A DNA stretch of 64,000 bases from Aldehydirespirator sp965220485 (GTDB taxonomy: Bacteria > Actinomycetota > Acidimicrobiia > Acidimicrobiales > Aldehydirespiratoraceae), in NCBI GenBank assembly GCA_965220485.1, contig OZ244832.1, forward strand, positions 1,240,001 to 1,304,000. The letters run 5' to 3'. The notes beneath the pieces are model-generated. The model did no database searches. It was not told where the DNA came from and was given only the letters and a program-made list of their open reading frames with translations. Within the stretch, counting starts at the first letter, position 1, and every line of letters starts with the position of its first letter. This document shows, piece by piece, positions 44,568 to 54,334 of the stretch. A program made the position numbers and the translations under genes.

Positions 44568-45734
44568 CTAGCTCTCCGGGGTCGCTTCGTTCGCGTCGCC
44601 GGCCTCCGCCAGCGCGGCCGACACGCCCGGATGCACCACCGCACCGTCGCGGGCCACGAGCATGGCCGACAGAATCTCGTCGTCGCGGACCTCGATCTCG
44701 CCGTCGGGCGCGAGATGGCGCAGGAACTCCACGAGGTTCCGGGAGAACATCTGGCTGGCATGGCGGGCACACCGCGACACCAGGTCGGTGGGAGCGAGCA
44801 CCGTTACGCCATCCCGGTCGACCTCGGTGTCCGACCGCGTGACGGCACAGTTGCCGCCCCGCTCGGAGGCCAGATCGACGACGATCGAACCCGGGGCCAT
44901 GGCATCGACCATCTCGGCGGTGACGAGCAGCGGCGAAGCCCGGCCGGGGATGGCCGCAGTGGTGATCACCACATCCGAGGCGGCCACATGGGGCGCGAGC
45001 AGCTCCCGCTGCCGGGCCGCGACAGCATCGCTCTGAGCCTGGGCATAGCCGCCGGAGTCCTCGATGTCCGAGGACTCCGAGTCCGCCCCACAGAGGTCGA
45101 ACTCCACCGCCCGAGCACCCATTGAGCGGATCTGTTCGACCGCGGCCGGCCGCACGTCGTATCCCTCGACCACCGCTCCCAGACGCCGTGAGGTGGCGAT
45201 GGCCTGCAGCCCGGCCACGCCCGCGCCCAGCACCAAGACCCGCGCCGGGGCAAGCGTCCCGGCCGCAGTCATCATCAGCGGGAACATCTGCGGCAAGCGG
45301 CTCGCGGCCAGCAGCACCGCCTCGTAGCCGGCGATGGTGCCCATCGAGGACAGCACGTCCATGGTCTGGGCGCGGGTGATGCGGGGCACCAGGTCCATGG
45401 AGAACGCGCTGGTGCCCTCAGCGGCATGGCGCTGCGCCCTCTGCGGCATCCACAGAGGATCGAACACCCCGACGAACACCGGCGGCGATCCTGCCGCGCC
45501 ATCCGGCGGCAGGTCGCGCACCGACACGACCAGGTCGGCGGTGCCGGTCCCGGCCACGTCTACGACGGAAGCACCGGCTGCACGGTAGGCGCCGTCGTCG
45601 ATACCGGCCGCCGATCCAGCGCCCCGCTCGACCAGCACGTCGCATCCGTGCTGCACCATCGCCTCCACGCCGTCGGGGACGAGGGCCACGCGATTCTCCC
45701 TCGGCGCGGCTTCGCAAAGCAGTCCCAGGCGCAC
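44568..45734 (-). CDS. pntAA: NAD(P) transhydrogenase alpha-1 subunit (NAD-binding)
   Basis: 388 residues resembling alanine dehydrogenase/PntAA. The N-terminus MRLGLLCEAAPRENRVALVPDGVEAMVQHG, the motif RITRAQTMDVLSSMGTIAGYEAVLLAA and the Rossmann fold VLVLGAGVAGLQAIATSRRLGAVVEGYDVR are all typical. A short insert (ESSDIEDSGGYAQAQSD) lies after the NAD site. It is first in the pntAA-pntAB-pntB operon. Confidence 0.95.
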   Translation of the reverse strand: MRLGLLCEAAPRENRVALVPDGVEAMVQHGCDVLVERGAGSAAGIDDGAYRAAGASVVDVAGTGTADLVVSVRDLPPDGAAGSPPVFVGVFDPLWMPQRAQRHAAEGTSAFSMDLVPRITRAQTMDVLSSMGTIAGYEAVLLAASRLPQMFPLMMTAAGTLAPARVLVLGAGVAGLQAIATSRRLGAVVEGYDVRPAAVEQIRSMGARAVEFDLCGADSESSDIEDSGGYAQAQSDAVAARQRELLAPHVAASDVVITTAAIPGRASPLLVTAEMVDAMAPGSIVVDLASERGGNCAVTRSDTEVDRDGVTVLAPTDLVSRCARHASQMFSRNLVEFLRHLAPDGEIEVRDDEILSAMLVARDGAVVHPGVSAALAEAGDANEATPES

Positions 45735-45954
45735 GGATACAGGAGGCTAGCGCCGACGGAGCCTCAACTCGTGCGTTCCGGGCGGCTTGGACCCGCGATC
45801 GGCGCCCGGTGGCGCCTCGCAGCGCGGCCCAGGACCGAGTCGGCACCGCCACGCCCCCACAGGGCGACTCCTGCTGCCGACTCCCCACGCCCGAGCACGC
45901 GGCCCGTGCCGGGCTAATCTCCGCTTGAGCATCAGCGACCGTGCGAGGTCCCCC

Positions 45955-47505
45955 GTGAACACCATCATCCACACTAGCCCCCTGCCCGACGTTGAGATCG
46001 CTGACCAGTCGATCACCGAATGCGTGTTCGCGTCGGCCGCGGACCACGCCGACGAGGTGGCCATCACCGACGGCGCGTCCTCGTCGTACACGTTCTCGGA
46101 GTTGCACGACGCGGTGCAGCGCCTCAGTGGCGGGCTCAGCTCCCGCAGGGTGGGCCCCGGCACCACCGTCGCCATCCTCGCCCCCAACGTCCCCGAGTAC
46201 GCCATCGTCTTCCACGCCATAGCACTGGCCGGCGGCACCGTAACGACGATCAACCCCACCTACAGCGCCGAGGAGGTCCGCTTCCAGCTCACCGACGCCT
46301 CGGCGTCATGGCTGGTGACGATCCCGATGTTCCTGGAAACGGCACGAGCCGCGGCGGCGGGCACCGCCATGGAGGAGATCGTGGTAATGGGACAGGCCGA
46401 GGGGGCCACCCCGCTCGGCTCGCTCTTCGACGACCGGATCGACCAGGTGCCGGTCGACTACGCCGAGCACGTGGTGGTGCTGCCCTACTCCTCGGGCACG
46501 ACAGGGCTGCCCAAGGGCGTGATGCTCACCCACCGCAACCTGGTCGCCAACATCGCCCAGATGGAACACACCTTCATGCCCGCCGACGGGGAGGTGGCCC
46601 TGGCCGTGCTGCCGTTCTTCCACATCTACGGGATGCAGGTGCTGATGAACATGCTGCTCGCCTTCGGGGTGCGGGTGGTGACCATGCCCCGCTTCGACAT
46701 GATGAGAGCCCTGGAGCTGGTGCAGGAACAGCGGATCACCCGGTTCTTCGCGGTGCCGCCCATGGTGCTGGGGCTGGCCAAACATCCGGCAGTGGACGAC
46801 TTCGACCTGTCGTCGATCAAGCAGATCTTCTCGGGAGCGGCCCCGCTGGGGGCGGACCTGGCCGCCGCGGCGGCGGCCCGGGTGGGCTGCGAGGTCGTTC
46901 AGGGCTACGGGATGACAGAGCTGAGCCCGGTGAGCCACTGCACGCCGGAGGGACAGTTCCGGCCGGGAACCAGCGGCGTGACCATCTCCAACACCGAGAT
47001 CCGTATCGTCGACCCCGAATCCGGAGCGGACTTGGGTGTGGGCGGCCGCGGCGAGCTGCTGGTGCGAGGACCGCAGGTGATGAAGGGCTACCTCAACAAC
47101 CCCGACGCCACGGCGGAGACCCTCGACTCCGACGGCTGGCTGCACACCGGCGATGTGGCCATCATCGACGCCGAGGACCACGTGTCGATCGTCGACCGCA
47201 TCAAGGAGCTGATCAAGTACAAGGCCTTCCAGGTGCCCCCCGCGGAGCTGGAGGCGGTGCTGGTCACCCATCCGGCGGTGGCCGACGCGGCCGTGATCGG
47301 CATTCCCGACGAGGAGGCGGGAGAGCTTCCCAAGGCCTTCATAACGCTGGTGCCCGGCACCGACGCGCCGACCCTGGCCGACCTCCAGGAGCATGTGGCC
47401 GAGCATTTAGCCAGCTACAAGCAGGTGCGAGCCTTCGAGGTGCTGGAGGCCATCCCCAAGAGCGCTGCCGGCAAGATCCTGCGCCGCGAGCTGCGCGACC
47501 GCTGA
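45955..47505 (+). CDS. AMP-dependent acyl-CoA ligase (4-coumarate-CoA ligase-like)
   Basis: 516 residues of the ANL superfamily. Motifs are YSSGTTGLPKGVMLTH (A3 P-loop), GYGMTELSP (A5), DGWLHTGDVA (A7), VDRIKELIKYKAFQVPPAELE (A8) and PKSAAGKILRRELR (A10, with the catalytic Lys). It activates a carboxylic acid as adenylate then thioester with CoA. Start GTG at 45,955 with GAGGTC just upstream; an in-frame codon at 45,787 is less likely. Substrate cannot be read from sequence. Confidence 0.93.
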   Translation: MNTIIHTSPLPDVEIADQSITECVFASAADHADEVAITDGASSSYTFSELHDAVQRLSGGLSSRRVGPGTTVAILAPNVPEYAIVFHAIALAGGTVTTINPTYSAEEVRFQLTDASASWLVTIPMFLETARAAAAGTAMEEIVVMGQAEGATPLGSLFDDRIDQVPVDYAEHVVVLPYSSGTTGLPKGVMLTHRNLVANIAQMEHTFMPADGEVALAVLPFFHIYGMQVLMNMLLAFGVRVVTMPRFDMMRALELVQEQRITRFFAVPPMVLGLAKHPAVDDFDLSSIKQIFSGAAPLGADLAAAAAARVGCEVVQGYGMTELSPVSHCTPEGQFRPGTSGVTISNTEIRIVDPESGADLGVGGRGELLVRGPQVMKGYLNNPDATAETLDSDGWLHTGDVAIIDAEDHVSIVDRIKELIKYKAFQVPPAELEAVLVTHPAVADAAVIGIPDEEAGELPKAFITLVPGTDAPTLADLQEHVAEHLASYKQVRAFEVLEAIPKSAAGKILRRELRDR

Positions 47506-47670
47506 GCACAGCCCACCTCCAGCGTCGAGAACGCGCCGCTCCTGTTTGCAGGCGGGCGGCATCGGATGTCTAGTGTCTAGAGTGCAGTAGACCGTTCGAC
47601 ACCCGGTCAACCCGGCTGGCGGACTCCGCCACCGAGACAGACTCCCACGACAAGAAAGAAGGGCCAACCG

Positions 47671-48585
47671 ATGCCAACACCGCAGGCGGCGATTCTCACC
47701 GATTTGGAGAAGTACCAGTGGTACACGCACATGAGCCGTGTCGACGGCGCCGACCTCGACGTGATCCGTCAGGCGCTGAGCGACTGCCGCGCCGACGCGG
47801 CCGCGCAGGGCGTGAACCTCGGCATCCTGCTGGGCCCGACGCTGGCCGCGGATCTCGGCATCGAGACCGGCGACGACTTCCAGCCCTACCCGGGCTACGA
47901 GTCCCCCGACGGCTCCCGGGTGGCCAAGGGCACCCAGGAGGAGCTGCTCATCTGGGTCCACCACGCTGAGAAGGACCTCTGCTGGGAGGTCCAGCACACG
48001 TTTCGGCGCGCCGTGGCCGGCCACATGGCAGTGGCCCGCGAGACGCCGACGTTCATCTACAAGAACAGCCTCGACCTCACCGGCCACATCGACGGCACCG
48101 GCAACCCCGATCCCGAGGACGAGCCGAGCCGCGCCGTCATCGACGGCGGCGGCCCCGGCGAGGGCGGCGTGTTCTGCATCGCCCAGCGCTGGGTCCACGA
48201 CCTGGACTACTGGGCCACGCTGTCGCTGGAGAAGGAGGAGAACACGTTCGGGCGCACCAAGGCCGACTCGGTCAAGCTCGACGCGCAGGTGCCGAGGTCG
48301 CACCTCTCGCATGTTGAGCTGCGCGAGGGCGCGACCGCCGACGAGTCCACCCCGAAGCGGGGGGAGATGGTGCGGCGCTCCACCCCGTACGCCTTCCACG
48401 ACGGCACGGTCGGCCTGTACTTCATGGGCTTCTGCAAGACCCAGGCCCCGATGCGGGAGCGCATGGAGGCGATGTACGGCATCAACGGCCAGGAACCCGA
48501 CTTCATCACCGACTACTCGACCCCGGCGTCGGGCTCGTTCTACTTCGCTCCGTCGGTGGAGGCACTCGACGCGGCCTTGGCCTAA
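47671..48585 (+). CDS. DyP-type heme peroxidase
   Basis: 304 residues. The signature GHIDGTGNP (GxxDG motif with catalytic Asp) is present. The distal half has SHLSHVELREG near the proximal His region and PYAFHDGTVGLYFMGFCKT. Length fits the bacterial B/P class (YfeX-like). It oxidises substrates with hydrogen peroxide. AAGAAGGGCC lies upstream of the ATG. Confidence 0.85.
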   Translation: MPTPQAAILTDLEKYQWYTHMSRVDGADLDVIRQALSDCRADAAAQGVNLGILLGPTLAADLGIETGDDFQPYPGYESPDGSRVAKGTQEELLIWVHHAEKDLCWEVQHTFRRAVAGHMAVARETPTFIYKNSLDLTGHIDGTGNPDPEDEPSRAVIDGGGPGEGGVFCIAQRWVHDLDYWATLSLEKEENTFGRTKADSVKLDAQVPRSHLSHVELREGATADESTPKRGEMVRRSTPYAFHDGTVGLYFMGFCKTQAPMRERMEAMYGINGQEPDFITDYSTPASGSFYFAPSVEALDAALA

Positions 48586-48663
48586 GCATCCGAGCGCCCC
48601 TACCGAACGGGGCTGCGCACCGGGTGTCGGTCCGTATAGCGCCTCGCCCGGGTTGCCTATTGC

Positions 48664-49350
48664 GTGATGACATCGCGATTCGTCTTCGGCGTGGACCTCG
48701 ACGGCGTCGTCGCCGACTACACGGCGGGTTTCGCGAAGTTCATCGCCGAGTTGCGGGACATCGACCCAGCCTCGCTTCCCGAGGAGCGGTCCTACGACTT
48801 CCGCGAGTGGGGCCTGGGTCCGGGCGAGTTCGAGCAACATCACGCCACGGCCGTCAGCGAGCACCGGATCCTGGCGAAGCTGCCCGCCATCGAGGGTGCG
48901 GCCGAAGCCTTGTGGCGGTTGTCGGACGCGGGGGTGTGGATCCGGGTGATCACGCATCGGCTCTACGTCAACTGGGGCCATGCCGAGGCGGTGGCCGACA
49001 CCGTGATGTGGCTGGACTCCGAGCGCATCCCGTATCGGGACATCTGCTTCCTGGGCCACAAGCCAGAGGTGGAGGCGAACTGCTACGTGGACGACGCTCC
49101 CCACAACATCGCGGCGCTGCGAGCCAGCGGCAATGACGTCATCGTGTTCGACCAGCCCTACAACCGCGACGCGGATGAGCCCAGGGCCCGCACCTGGCAA
49201 CAGGTGGAGCAGTTGGTGATGGAGCGATTCACGGCGTGGAGAGGCGACGCGGGCGTGCAGACGCAGCTTCCGGGAATGGACCCGGGTACCGACCGGCTGG
49301 CCATGCGACGGTCGACAGGAGCGGCCCGCCTGCTCGACACCGACGATTGA
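48664..49350 (+). CDS. HAD-family 5'-nucleotidase (NT5C-like)
   Basis: The start is GTG 48,664 or ATG 48,667. FGVDLDGVVADYTAGF is HAD motif I (D-x-D); VITHRLY is near motif II; CYVDDAPHNI is motif IV. The combination resembles 5'(3')-deoxyribonucleotidases. 228 residues, cytosolic. The gene is alone, between the DyP and oxidoreductase genes. Confidence 0.85.
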   Translation: MMTSRFVFGVDLDGVVADYTAGFAKFIAELRDIDPASLPEERSYDFREWGLGPGEFEQHHATAVSEHRILAKLPAIEGAAEALWRLSDAGVWIRVITHRLYVNWGHAEAVADTVMWLDSERIPYRDICFLGHKPEVEANCYVDDAPHNIAALRASGNDVIVFDQPYNRDADEPRARTWQQVEQLVMERFTAWRGDAGVQTQLPGMDPGTDRLAMRRSTGAARLLDTDD

Positions 49351-49356
49351 GCGCGA

Positions 49357-50358
49357 TCAACGGCTCAGGATCTCGAATGGTGAGGCGTCTCGGGGCACGT
49401 CGCGGACATCGACAGGCATACCGCCGTGCCGGGCTGACAGCGCGGCGGCAGCCGCGATAGTCAGAGCAGAGGAGGCAACGGCCAGGTCCGGCCACGGCGG
49501 CGCCTCACCGTTGCCGACGCGGGCCAGCCACTCGATCTGGGCCACGAAGCCGAGCGCGACCAGAGGGTGCGCCGAGTCTGCGGCCGGACCGACCGGGGCG
49601 CCGTCGACCTCTGCGATGGGCACGGGCCACACATCCACCCGAGCCACATGAGCCGAGTCGGCTGCCTCGACGGCTGCTTCGGCCACCTCAGCGCCCCAAC
49701 GCAGCTCCGCTCGGGCCCTGCGGCCATCGGTTGCCTGGAGAACTACGTCCGCGGCACGGTCGAGCCCGTCCACGACCTCGCCTCGCGGCACGGCCACGTA
49801 CTCCACCGCCGCGCCCATCGCCGCCATCACGACGGGCCAGAATCCAGCCGCCGGGTCGACGGTCACGCCACCACCGAAGGCGCGACCCCCGTCCGGGCCG
49901 CGAGCCGGGTCGGGCACGGCCAGCCTCAACTCCAGATGGTGCGGGTCCATGACCTCTACGGCTTCCAGCATCCGGCGCACACCCGGCGAATGCAGCAGGT
50001 TCACCGCGGCTATGACCGGCCGGTGCGCGAGCGCGGAGGCGAGCTCTGCGATGCCGTCGAGAGTGGTGGCCGCGGGCGACTCGACCAGCACTGCCCGCAA
50101 CTGGCGGGACGAGGCCAGCTCAGCCAGCACCGCGGCGCGGTAGGCCGGGGGATTGGCGATCACGGCCACGTCGCAGGCGTGGGACAGCTCGGCCAGCGTC
50201 AGCACCGGGCAGTCCAGCGCGCCGGCCAGAACCGCGGCCCGCGGCGAGACGAACGACAGGGCGCTCACTCCCGCCAGCTCCACACCCCTGGCTGCTCGAA
50301 CAGCCTCGCCGTGGAGGGTGGCGGCGCGGCCCGCGCCCACGATGCCCACTGAAGTCAC
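49357..50358 (-). CDS. Gfo/Idh/MocA-family oxidoreductase
   Basis: 333 residues with an N-terminal Rossmann motif GIVGAGRAATLHGEAVRAARGVELAGVSA, then VIANPPAYRAAVLAELASS and AVLVESPAATTLDG, the position of the usual E-K-P motif. The Lys is lacking here (ESPAA), so catalysis may differ. The C-terminal domain is beta-rich. Converges on the nucleotidase gene with a 6-nt gap. The substrate is unknown. Confidence 0.8.
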   Translation of the reverse strand: MTSVGIVGAGRAATLHGEAVRAARGVELAGVSALSFVSPRAAVLAGALDCPVLTLAELSHACDVAVIANPPAYRAAVLAELASSRQLRAVLVESPAATTLDGIAELASALAHRPVIAAVNLLHSPGVRRMLEAVEVMDPHHLELRLAVPDPARGPDGGRAFGGGVTVDPAAGFWPVVMAAMGAAVEYVAVPRGEVVDGLDRAADVVLQATDGRRARAELRWGAEVAEAAVEAADSAHVARVDVWPVPIAEVDGAPVGPAADSAHPLVALGFVAQIEWLARVGNGEAPPWPDLAVASSALTIAAAAALSARHGGMPVDVRDVPRDASPFEILSR

Positions 50359-50401
50359 CGGTGAATGGTCCCACAGCCGCGTGCCGAAGGATGCACTGCC
50401 C

Positions 50402-50512
50402 AGAGGCCGAGCGGATATGCAGCAGTATCAAGAGGATTCTGCGTGACGCGGAGCGAGGCCCCGCGGCCGGAGCGGCCCGTGAGCGAAGCCAACAAGAGCG
50501 GGAAACACGACG
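50402..50512 (-). repeat. repeat E, copy on minus orientation
   Basis: AGAGGCCGAGCGGAT at one end and GGCCCGTGAGCGAAGCCAAC with AAGAGCGGGAAACA at the other. The order matches the reverse complement of the copies at 51,461 and 55,432. Confidence 0.7.
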
Positions 50513-50552
50513 CCTCACGGCGACGCGGCGACAGACCCAATCCGCGTGGCCC

Positions 50553-50650
50553 CTAGGCCAAACTCCCGAAATGGGGGTTTGGCGGTCACAAAACCCCAGG
50601 TCAGCGACTTGCGAATTGTGGCAAATTGCCATTTAGCACCAGCCACCTAG
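50553..50650 (-). mobile_element. MITE family A, copy 5 (decayed)
   Basis: 98 bp. The left terminus has lost the 9 bp GTGGCTGGT, so the CTAG is followed directly by GCCAAACTCC. The right terminus and the core are intact. Confidence 0.85.
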
Positions 50651-50692
50651 GCGGCATGCGTTGCGAGGACTCCGAGCCGTTAGTGTCTCGCC

Positions 50693-51460
50693 GTGCCCGA
50701 TGCCGGCCAGCGCGACGACGAAGCCGCAGACGACCGTGGAGAGTCCACCGAGAGCGTTCATCCGCTGCTGGAGATCCAACAGATCGACACCGAGACGGAT
50801 CAGCTCCAGCACCGGCGGGCGACGCTCCCTCTGCGCCGAGAGCTGGACGCGGCCCGTGCCCAGCAGATCGAGCTACAGCGGCAGATCGACACGGTGGGCC
50901 TGCAGCGCATCGAGGTGCTCACCCGCCAGAAGCGCCTCGAGGACGAGGCCGCGATCATCCAAGCCAAGGCCGACGTGGACGACAACCGTCTCTATTCCGG
51001 TGAGATCACCGCCATCAGAGACCTTCAGGCCCTACAGGACGAGATCGCCGGGCTGCGATCGCGCCAAGGGACGCTGGAGGAACGGGCCATCGAGGCGCTC
51101 ATGGAAGCGGAGGAGTTGAGCGGGCAGGCCGAATCGCTGGAGGAACAGCGAGTCGTTGGCGGTGAACGGGTGACGGTGCTGGAAGCCGAGCTGGCATCGG
51201 TGGAATCGGAGATCGCCGAGCAGCTCGTCGGGCTCTCGGCGACTAGGACCGAGGTCGCGGCCCGCGCCGAGGCGCCCGCGGTGGCCAAGTATGAGCGCCT
51301 GCGCGAGACGTTCGGGCCGAGCACGGCCGTGGCCTTCGATCCGTCATCCGGCTGCAGATGCCCCCAGCAGATGCCCGCGGTCGAGGTGTCCCGCATTAAG
51401 CGCTGCGCCGAGGGGGAGGTGCAGGACTGCGCGGAGTGCGGGCGGCTCGTGCTGCGCTGA
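50693..51460 (+). CDS. coiled-coil zinc-ribbon protein (CT398/DUF164-type)
   Basis: 255 residues: a long coiled coil (~30-190, EIQQIDTETDQLQHRRATLPLRRELDAARAQQ...) followed by a zinc ribbon CRCP...CAECGRLVLR. This is the architecture of the DUF164 zinc-ribbon hairpin family. These are thought to be adaptor or nucleic-acid-associated proteins. Start GTG 50,693. Confidence 0.85.
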   Translation: MPDAGQRDDEAADDRGESTESVHPLLEIQQIDTETDQLQHRRATLPLRRELDAARAQQIELQRQIDTVGLQRIEVLTRQKRLEDEAAIIQAKADVDDNRLYSGEITAIRDLQALQDEIAGLRSRQGTLEERAIEALMEAEELSGQAESLEEQRVVGGERVTVLEAELASVESEIAEQLVGLSATRTEVAARAEAPAVAKYERLRETFGPSTAVAFDPSSGCRCPQQMPAVEVSRIKRCAEGEVQDCAECGRLVLR

Positions 51461-51607
51461 GAGCGAGCGCATATGGCTGCAAGCATGTCGCTGTGCGGTG
51501 TTGCATTTCCCGCTCTTGTTCGCTGCGCTCACGGGCCGCTCGGGCCACGGCCTCGCTCAGCGCCCTGCGAAGACGACTGGTGGTCGGCGCCTATTCGCTC
51601 GGCCTCT
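51461..51607 (+). repeat. repeat E, copy with a MITE at its end
   Basis: GAGCGAGCGCA...CCCGCTCTTGTTCGCTGCGC...CGGGCCACGGCC...CGCTCGGCCTCTAG. Its terminal CTAG (51,606-51,609) is the left edge of MITE B. Confidence 0.8.
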
Positions 51608-51713
51608 AGGAGACTGCTGAGTAATGCCGATTTTCGGCTAACCCACAAGCCTCTGACCTGGGGTTTTATGATCACGAAACTAGCAATTTGTGACTTACTC
51701 AGCAGTCTCCTAG
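51606..51713 (+). mobile_element. MITE family B, copy 3
   Basis: 108 bp. One extra T in the internal hairpin (GCCGATTTTCGGC). Shares its right CTAG with MITE A copy 6. Confidence 0.9.
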
Positions 51714-51816
51714 GTGGCTGGTGTTAAATGGCAATTTGCCACAATTCGCAAGTCGCTGACCTGGGGTTTTGTGACCGCAAAACCCCCATTTCGGGAGTTT
51801 GGCACCAGCCACCTAG
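51710..51816 (+). mobile_element. MITE family A, copy 6
   Basis: 107 bp, same relation to B as in the fic gene: B then A, both forward, one shared CTAG. The next gene starts 49 bp later. Confidence 0.9.
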
Positions 51817-51864
51817 GGTGGAGCACCGTCCCCGCCGGAGCTTCGGGCCGCGGACCTGACGCCC

Positions 51865-52356
51865 ATGTTCTTCTGGTTCGCGGCTTGCGGGGTGGTGGCC
51901 GTGGCGCTGGTGTTCGGCAGCAGCGGCGTCGACTACCGGGTTGTGGCGTTGGGCTCGGTCCTGCCTTTGGCTGAGAACCTGACCGGCTCCGGCTGGGTGC
52001 TGCACACTCTGGCTGGCAGCGTCGTGCTGCTCGCCGGAGTGATGGCCCTCACTGCGGGCAGGGGCCGGCGGTTGCGGCGGCGACGCTGGATCGGGCTGCC
52101 TATCGGAACCCTGGTGTTCCTGGTGGCCAGCGGGGCGTGGTCGCGCACAGCTCTGTTCTGGTGGCCGGTCGGGGGCAGCGGGGGAGTGGGCGAGGGAGTT
52201 CCCCCAGAATTCGACCGGCCAATGACTGTGTTGATCTCCTTCGAACTCGTCGGGCTCGCGGCACTGCTCTGGATCGCCCACCGGTTCGGCCTGTCAGACC
52301 CCCAGCGCCGCCGAGTATTCCTGACCACCGGCCGCCTAACCCGCCCGACCGCCTGA
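51865..52356 (+). CDS. small membrane protein, unknown function
   Basis: 163 residues with four hydrophobic spans (FFWFAACGVVAVALVFG, TLAGSVVLLAGVMALT, IGLPIGTLVFLVASGAW, LISFELVGLAALLWIAH), separated by a basic loop GRGRRLRRRRW. The end is followed by a run of ACCGCCCRA repeats. The start is uncertain, since the MITE just upstream may have removed or replaced the original 5' end. Confidence 0.55.
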   Translation: MFFWFAACGVVAVALVFGSSGVDYRVVALGSVLPLAENLTGSGWVLHTLAGSVVLLAGVMALTAGRGRRLRRRRWIGLPIGTLVFLVASGAWSRTALFWWPVGGSGGVGEGVPPEFDRPMTVLISFELVGLAALLWIAHRFGLSDPQRRRVFLTTGRLTRPTA

Positions 52357-52395
52357 CCGCCCAACCGCCCAACCGCCTGACCGCCCGACCGCCCA
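52344..52395 (+). repeat. short tandem CCGCCYRAC repeats
   Basis: Five to six copies of a 9-bp unit (ACCGCCCAA / ACCGCCTGA type), immediately after the membrane protein stop. Confidence 0.7.
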
Positions 52396-52454
52396 AATTG
52401 ATGACGGAACCGCCCTCAGAGGCCCATTAGCCGCACCAATTTCGGAATGGGCGT

Positions 52455-52811
<357 letters not shown>

Positions 52812-52822
52812 GCTATCAGGCT

Positions 52823-52933
52823 AGAGGCCGAGCGGGCAGGCCCCAAGTTGGTGAGGGCTCCGCTAGGCACTGAGCGAGGCCGTGGCTCGAACGGCCCGTG
52901 AGCGCAACGAACAAGAGCGGGAAACGAAACGCT
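52823..52933 (-). repeat. repeat E, minus orientation
   Basis: CTAGAGGCCGAGCGGG ... GGCCGTGGCTCGAACGGCCCGTGAGCGC...AAGAGCGGGAAAC. It carries an intact, empty CTAG target at its edge. Confidence 0.7.
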
Positions 52934-53054
52934 TCACTGTGAGACGCTCACCTGTCCTCGTGGCCCATTAGTTAGGGGAATTATAACCATTATGGTGACA
53001 AACCGCAGGTCAGCGCCCATATCCCGTGTCACACCCCCTCACTATTGTAGGGGC

Positions 53055-53262
53055 ATGAACAACACAACGCAGAAGGCGAGGAAGCGGGCTCCGGGCAAGC
53101 ACTGGTGCAAGGGCCTGACGCTGGTGGAGCTGATCCGCAAGTTCCCCGACGACAAGACCGCCGAGGCATGGATCGCGTCGATCCGCTGGCCCGAAGGTCC
53201 CCGCTGCCCGCACTGCGACCACGACAACATGTTGATGAGGACGGCGACGTCGGGCCCCCGGC
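53055..53262 (+). pseudogene. IS1595-type transposase, N-terminal zinc ribbon remnant
   Basis: MNNTTQKARKRAPGKHWCKGLTLVELIRKFPDDKTAEAWIASIRWPEGPRCPHCDHDNML matches the N-terminus of IS1595 transposases (LTLVELI..FPDD..A..WI...RWP.GPRCP.C). The rest of the transposase is missing and the frame continues into unrelated sequence. A partial repeat D block (AGGTCAGCGCCCATAT at ~53,009) sits just before it. Confidence 0.7.
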
Positions 53263-53380
53263 ATCGCGAACCGCTATACGTAGGTGTCGTCCAGGGCCCG
53301 GTAGAGCTGACCGACGAGCCCGGTCAGCGCAGCAACTTGTCCCCTGAGATCGTCAATGTCGGCCTGTAGGGAAGTGTCTG

Positions 53381-53779
53381 TCACCCGCACTCCGTGAGCA
53401 TGAGCAGGCCGTGCCACCACCACGCCTGAAACGGCAGCGAACAGTAGGCGACGGCCTTGACAGTGCGCAACTCGATGTAGTGGGCCCATCGCATCGACAC
53501 GGTGATGCACACGACAGCGACGGTGAAACTCCAGGGGGTGTTCCACCACAGGTCGTGGCTGCTGAGGGTGCCATACAGCGTCGGGAACATCTCGCCGGGA
53601 TGTTCGCAGGCCAGCCCTTTGAACAGGCTGCCGAATCCGACGGTGGCGGTGGCGACGGTGGCGGCAGCCCACACGCCAGCTCCGATGACGGCGGCTTTGA
53701 TCCGCCCCTGGGCATGCAGCAGCGCCCGCCACCGACACACTTCGGAACGGGCTGCCGACCACGCCGTCGAGACTCTCAC
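53381..53779 (-). CDS. membrane protein, second gene of the DUF2599-like operon
   Basis: 132 residues from GTG 53,779. It has three hydrophobic regions (IKAAVIGAGVWAAATVATATVGFGSLF, WSFTVAVVCITVSMRW, TVKAVAYCSLPFQAWWWHGLLML). The start overlaps the DUF2599-like stop in a GTGA, indicating coupling. No family recognised. Confidence 0.6.
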   Translation of the reverse strand: MRVSTAWSAARSEVCRWRALLHAQGRIKAAVIGAGVWAAATVATATVGFGSLFKGLACEHPGEMFPTLYGTLSSHDLWWNTPWSFTVAVVCITVSMRWAHYIELRTVKAVAYCSLPFQAWWWHGLLMLTECG

Positions 53780-54177
53780 CAGTTGCACCTCGTGGTGGCC
53801 CACGTGTAGGGGTTGTTGGTGGGGTGTCGGTGACCTTCGAGGTCCCAGCTCGTGCCGATCTGGTGCGCGACCACGCGACTCGATGCCGCGGCGGCAGCGT
53901 GGCAGAGGAACTGGTCCTCCACGGCCGCCCAGGAGCGGACGTGGACGCCGTGGGGGCCGCCGCTGCGGATGCAGTTCTTGACGGCGTTCCAGGCCGCCCA
54001 CGCCAGCGTTCCCGTCCAAGATCCGAGGTACAGGTACCGTCGGGTCACCTGCACGTGGATACGCGTGTAGCCGACGCCGTGGCCGCGGCGAGCCTCACCA
54101 AACGTCCAGTCATCACAAGACCTCCCAATCCTTGGTCGTGTTCGAAACCCGAGCGAGGCAAACCATACTGACCTCAA
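53776..54177 (-). CDS. DUF2599-like protein
   Basis: The C-terminal half reads HVQVTRRYLYLGSWTGTLAWAAWNAVKNCIRSGGPHGVHVRSWAAVEDQFLCHAAAAASSRVVAHQIGTSWDLEGHRHPTNNPYTWATTRCNW. The W...DQFLCH...WDLE..R pattern matches DUF2599. The N-terminus is poorly supported (TTG start at 54,177; no signal peptide, unlike most family members). Confidence 0.55.
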   Translation of the reverse strand: MRSVWFASLGFRTRPRIGRSCDDWTFGEARRGHGVGYTRIHVQVTRRYLYLGSWTGTLAWAAWNAVKNCIRSGGPHGVHVRSWAAVEDQFLCHAAAAASSRVVAHQIGTSWDLEGHRHPTNNPYTWATTRCNW

Positions 54178-54334
54178 GGACGAGTGGCGCTACCTCCAGG
54201 AATCCGACCCCGACGGCTGCTAGCCGGATTGTCACTCACGTCTATAATTCCCTTAGTTAGCCTGAAGCCCGACGCGACGGCAACACGCCACCGCGCCGGC
54301 GCGCGGCTCGGAGGGAAGTCATGACTGGTACGCC

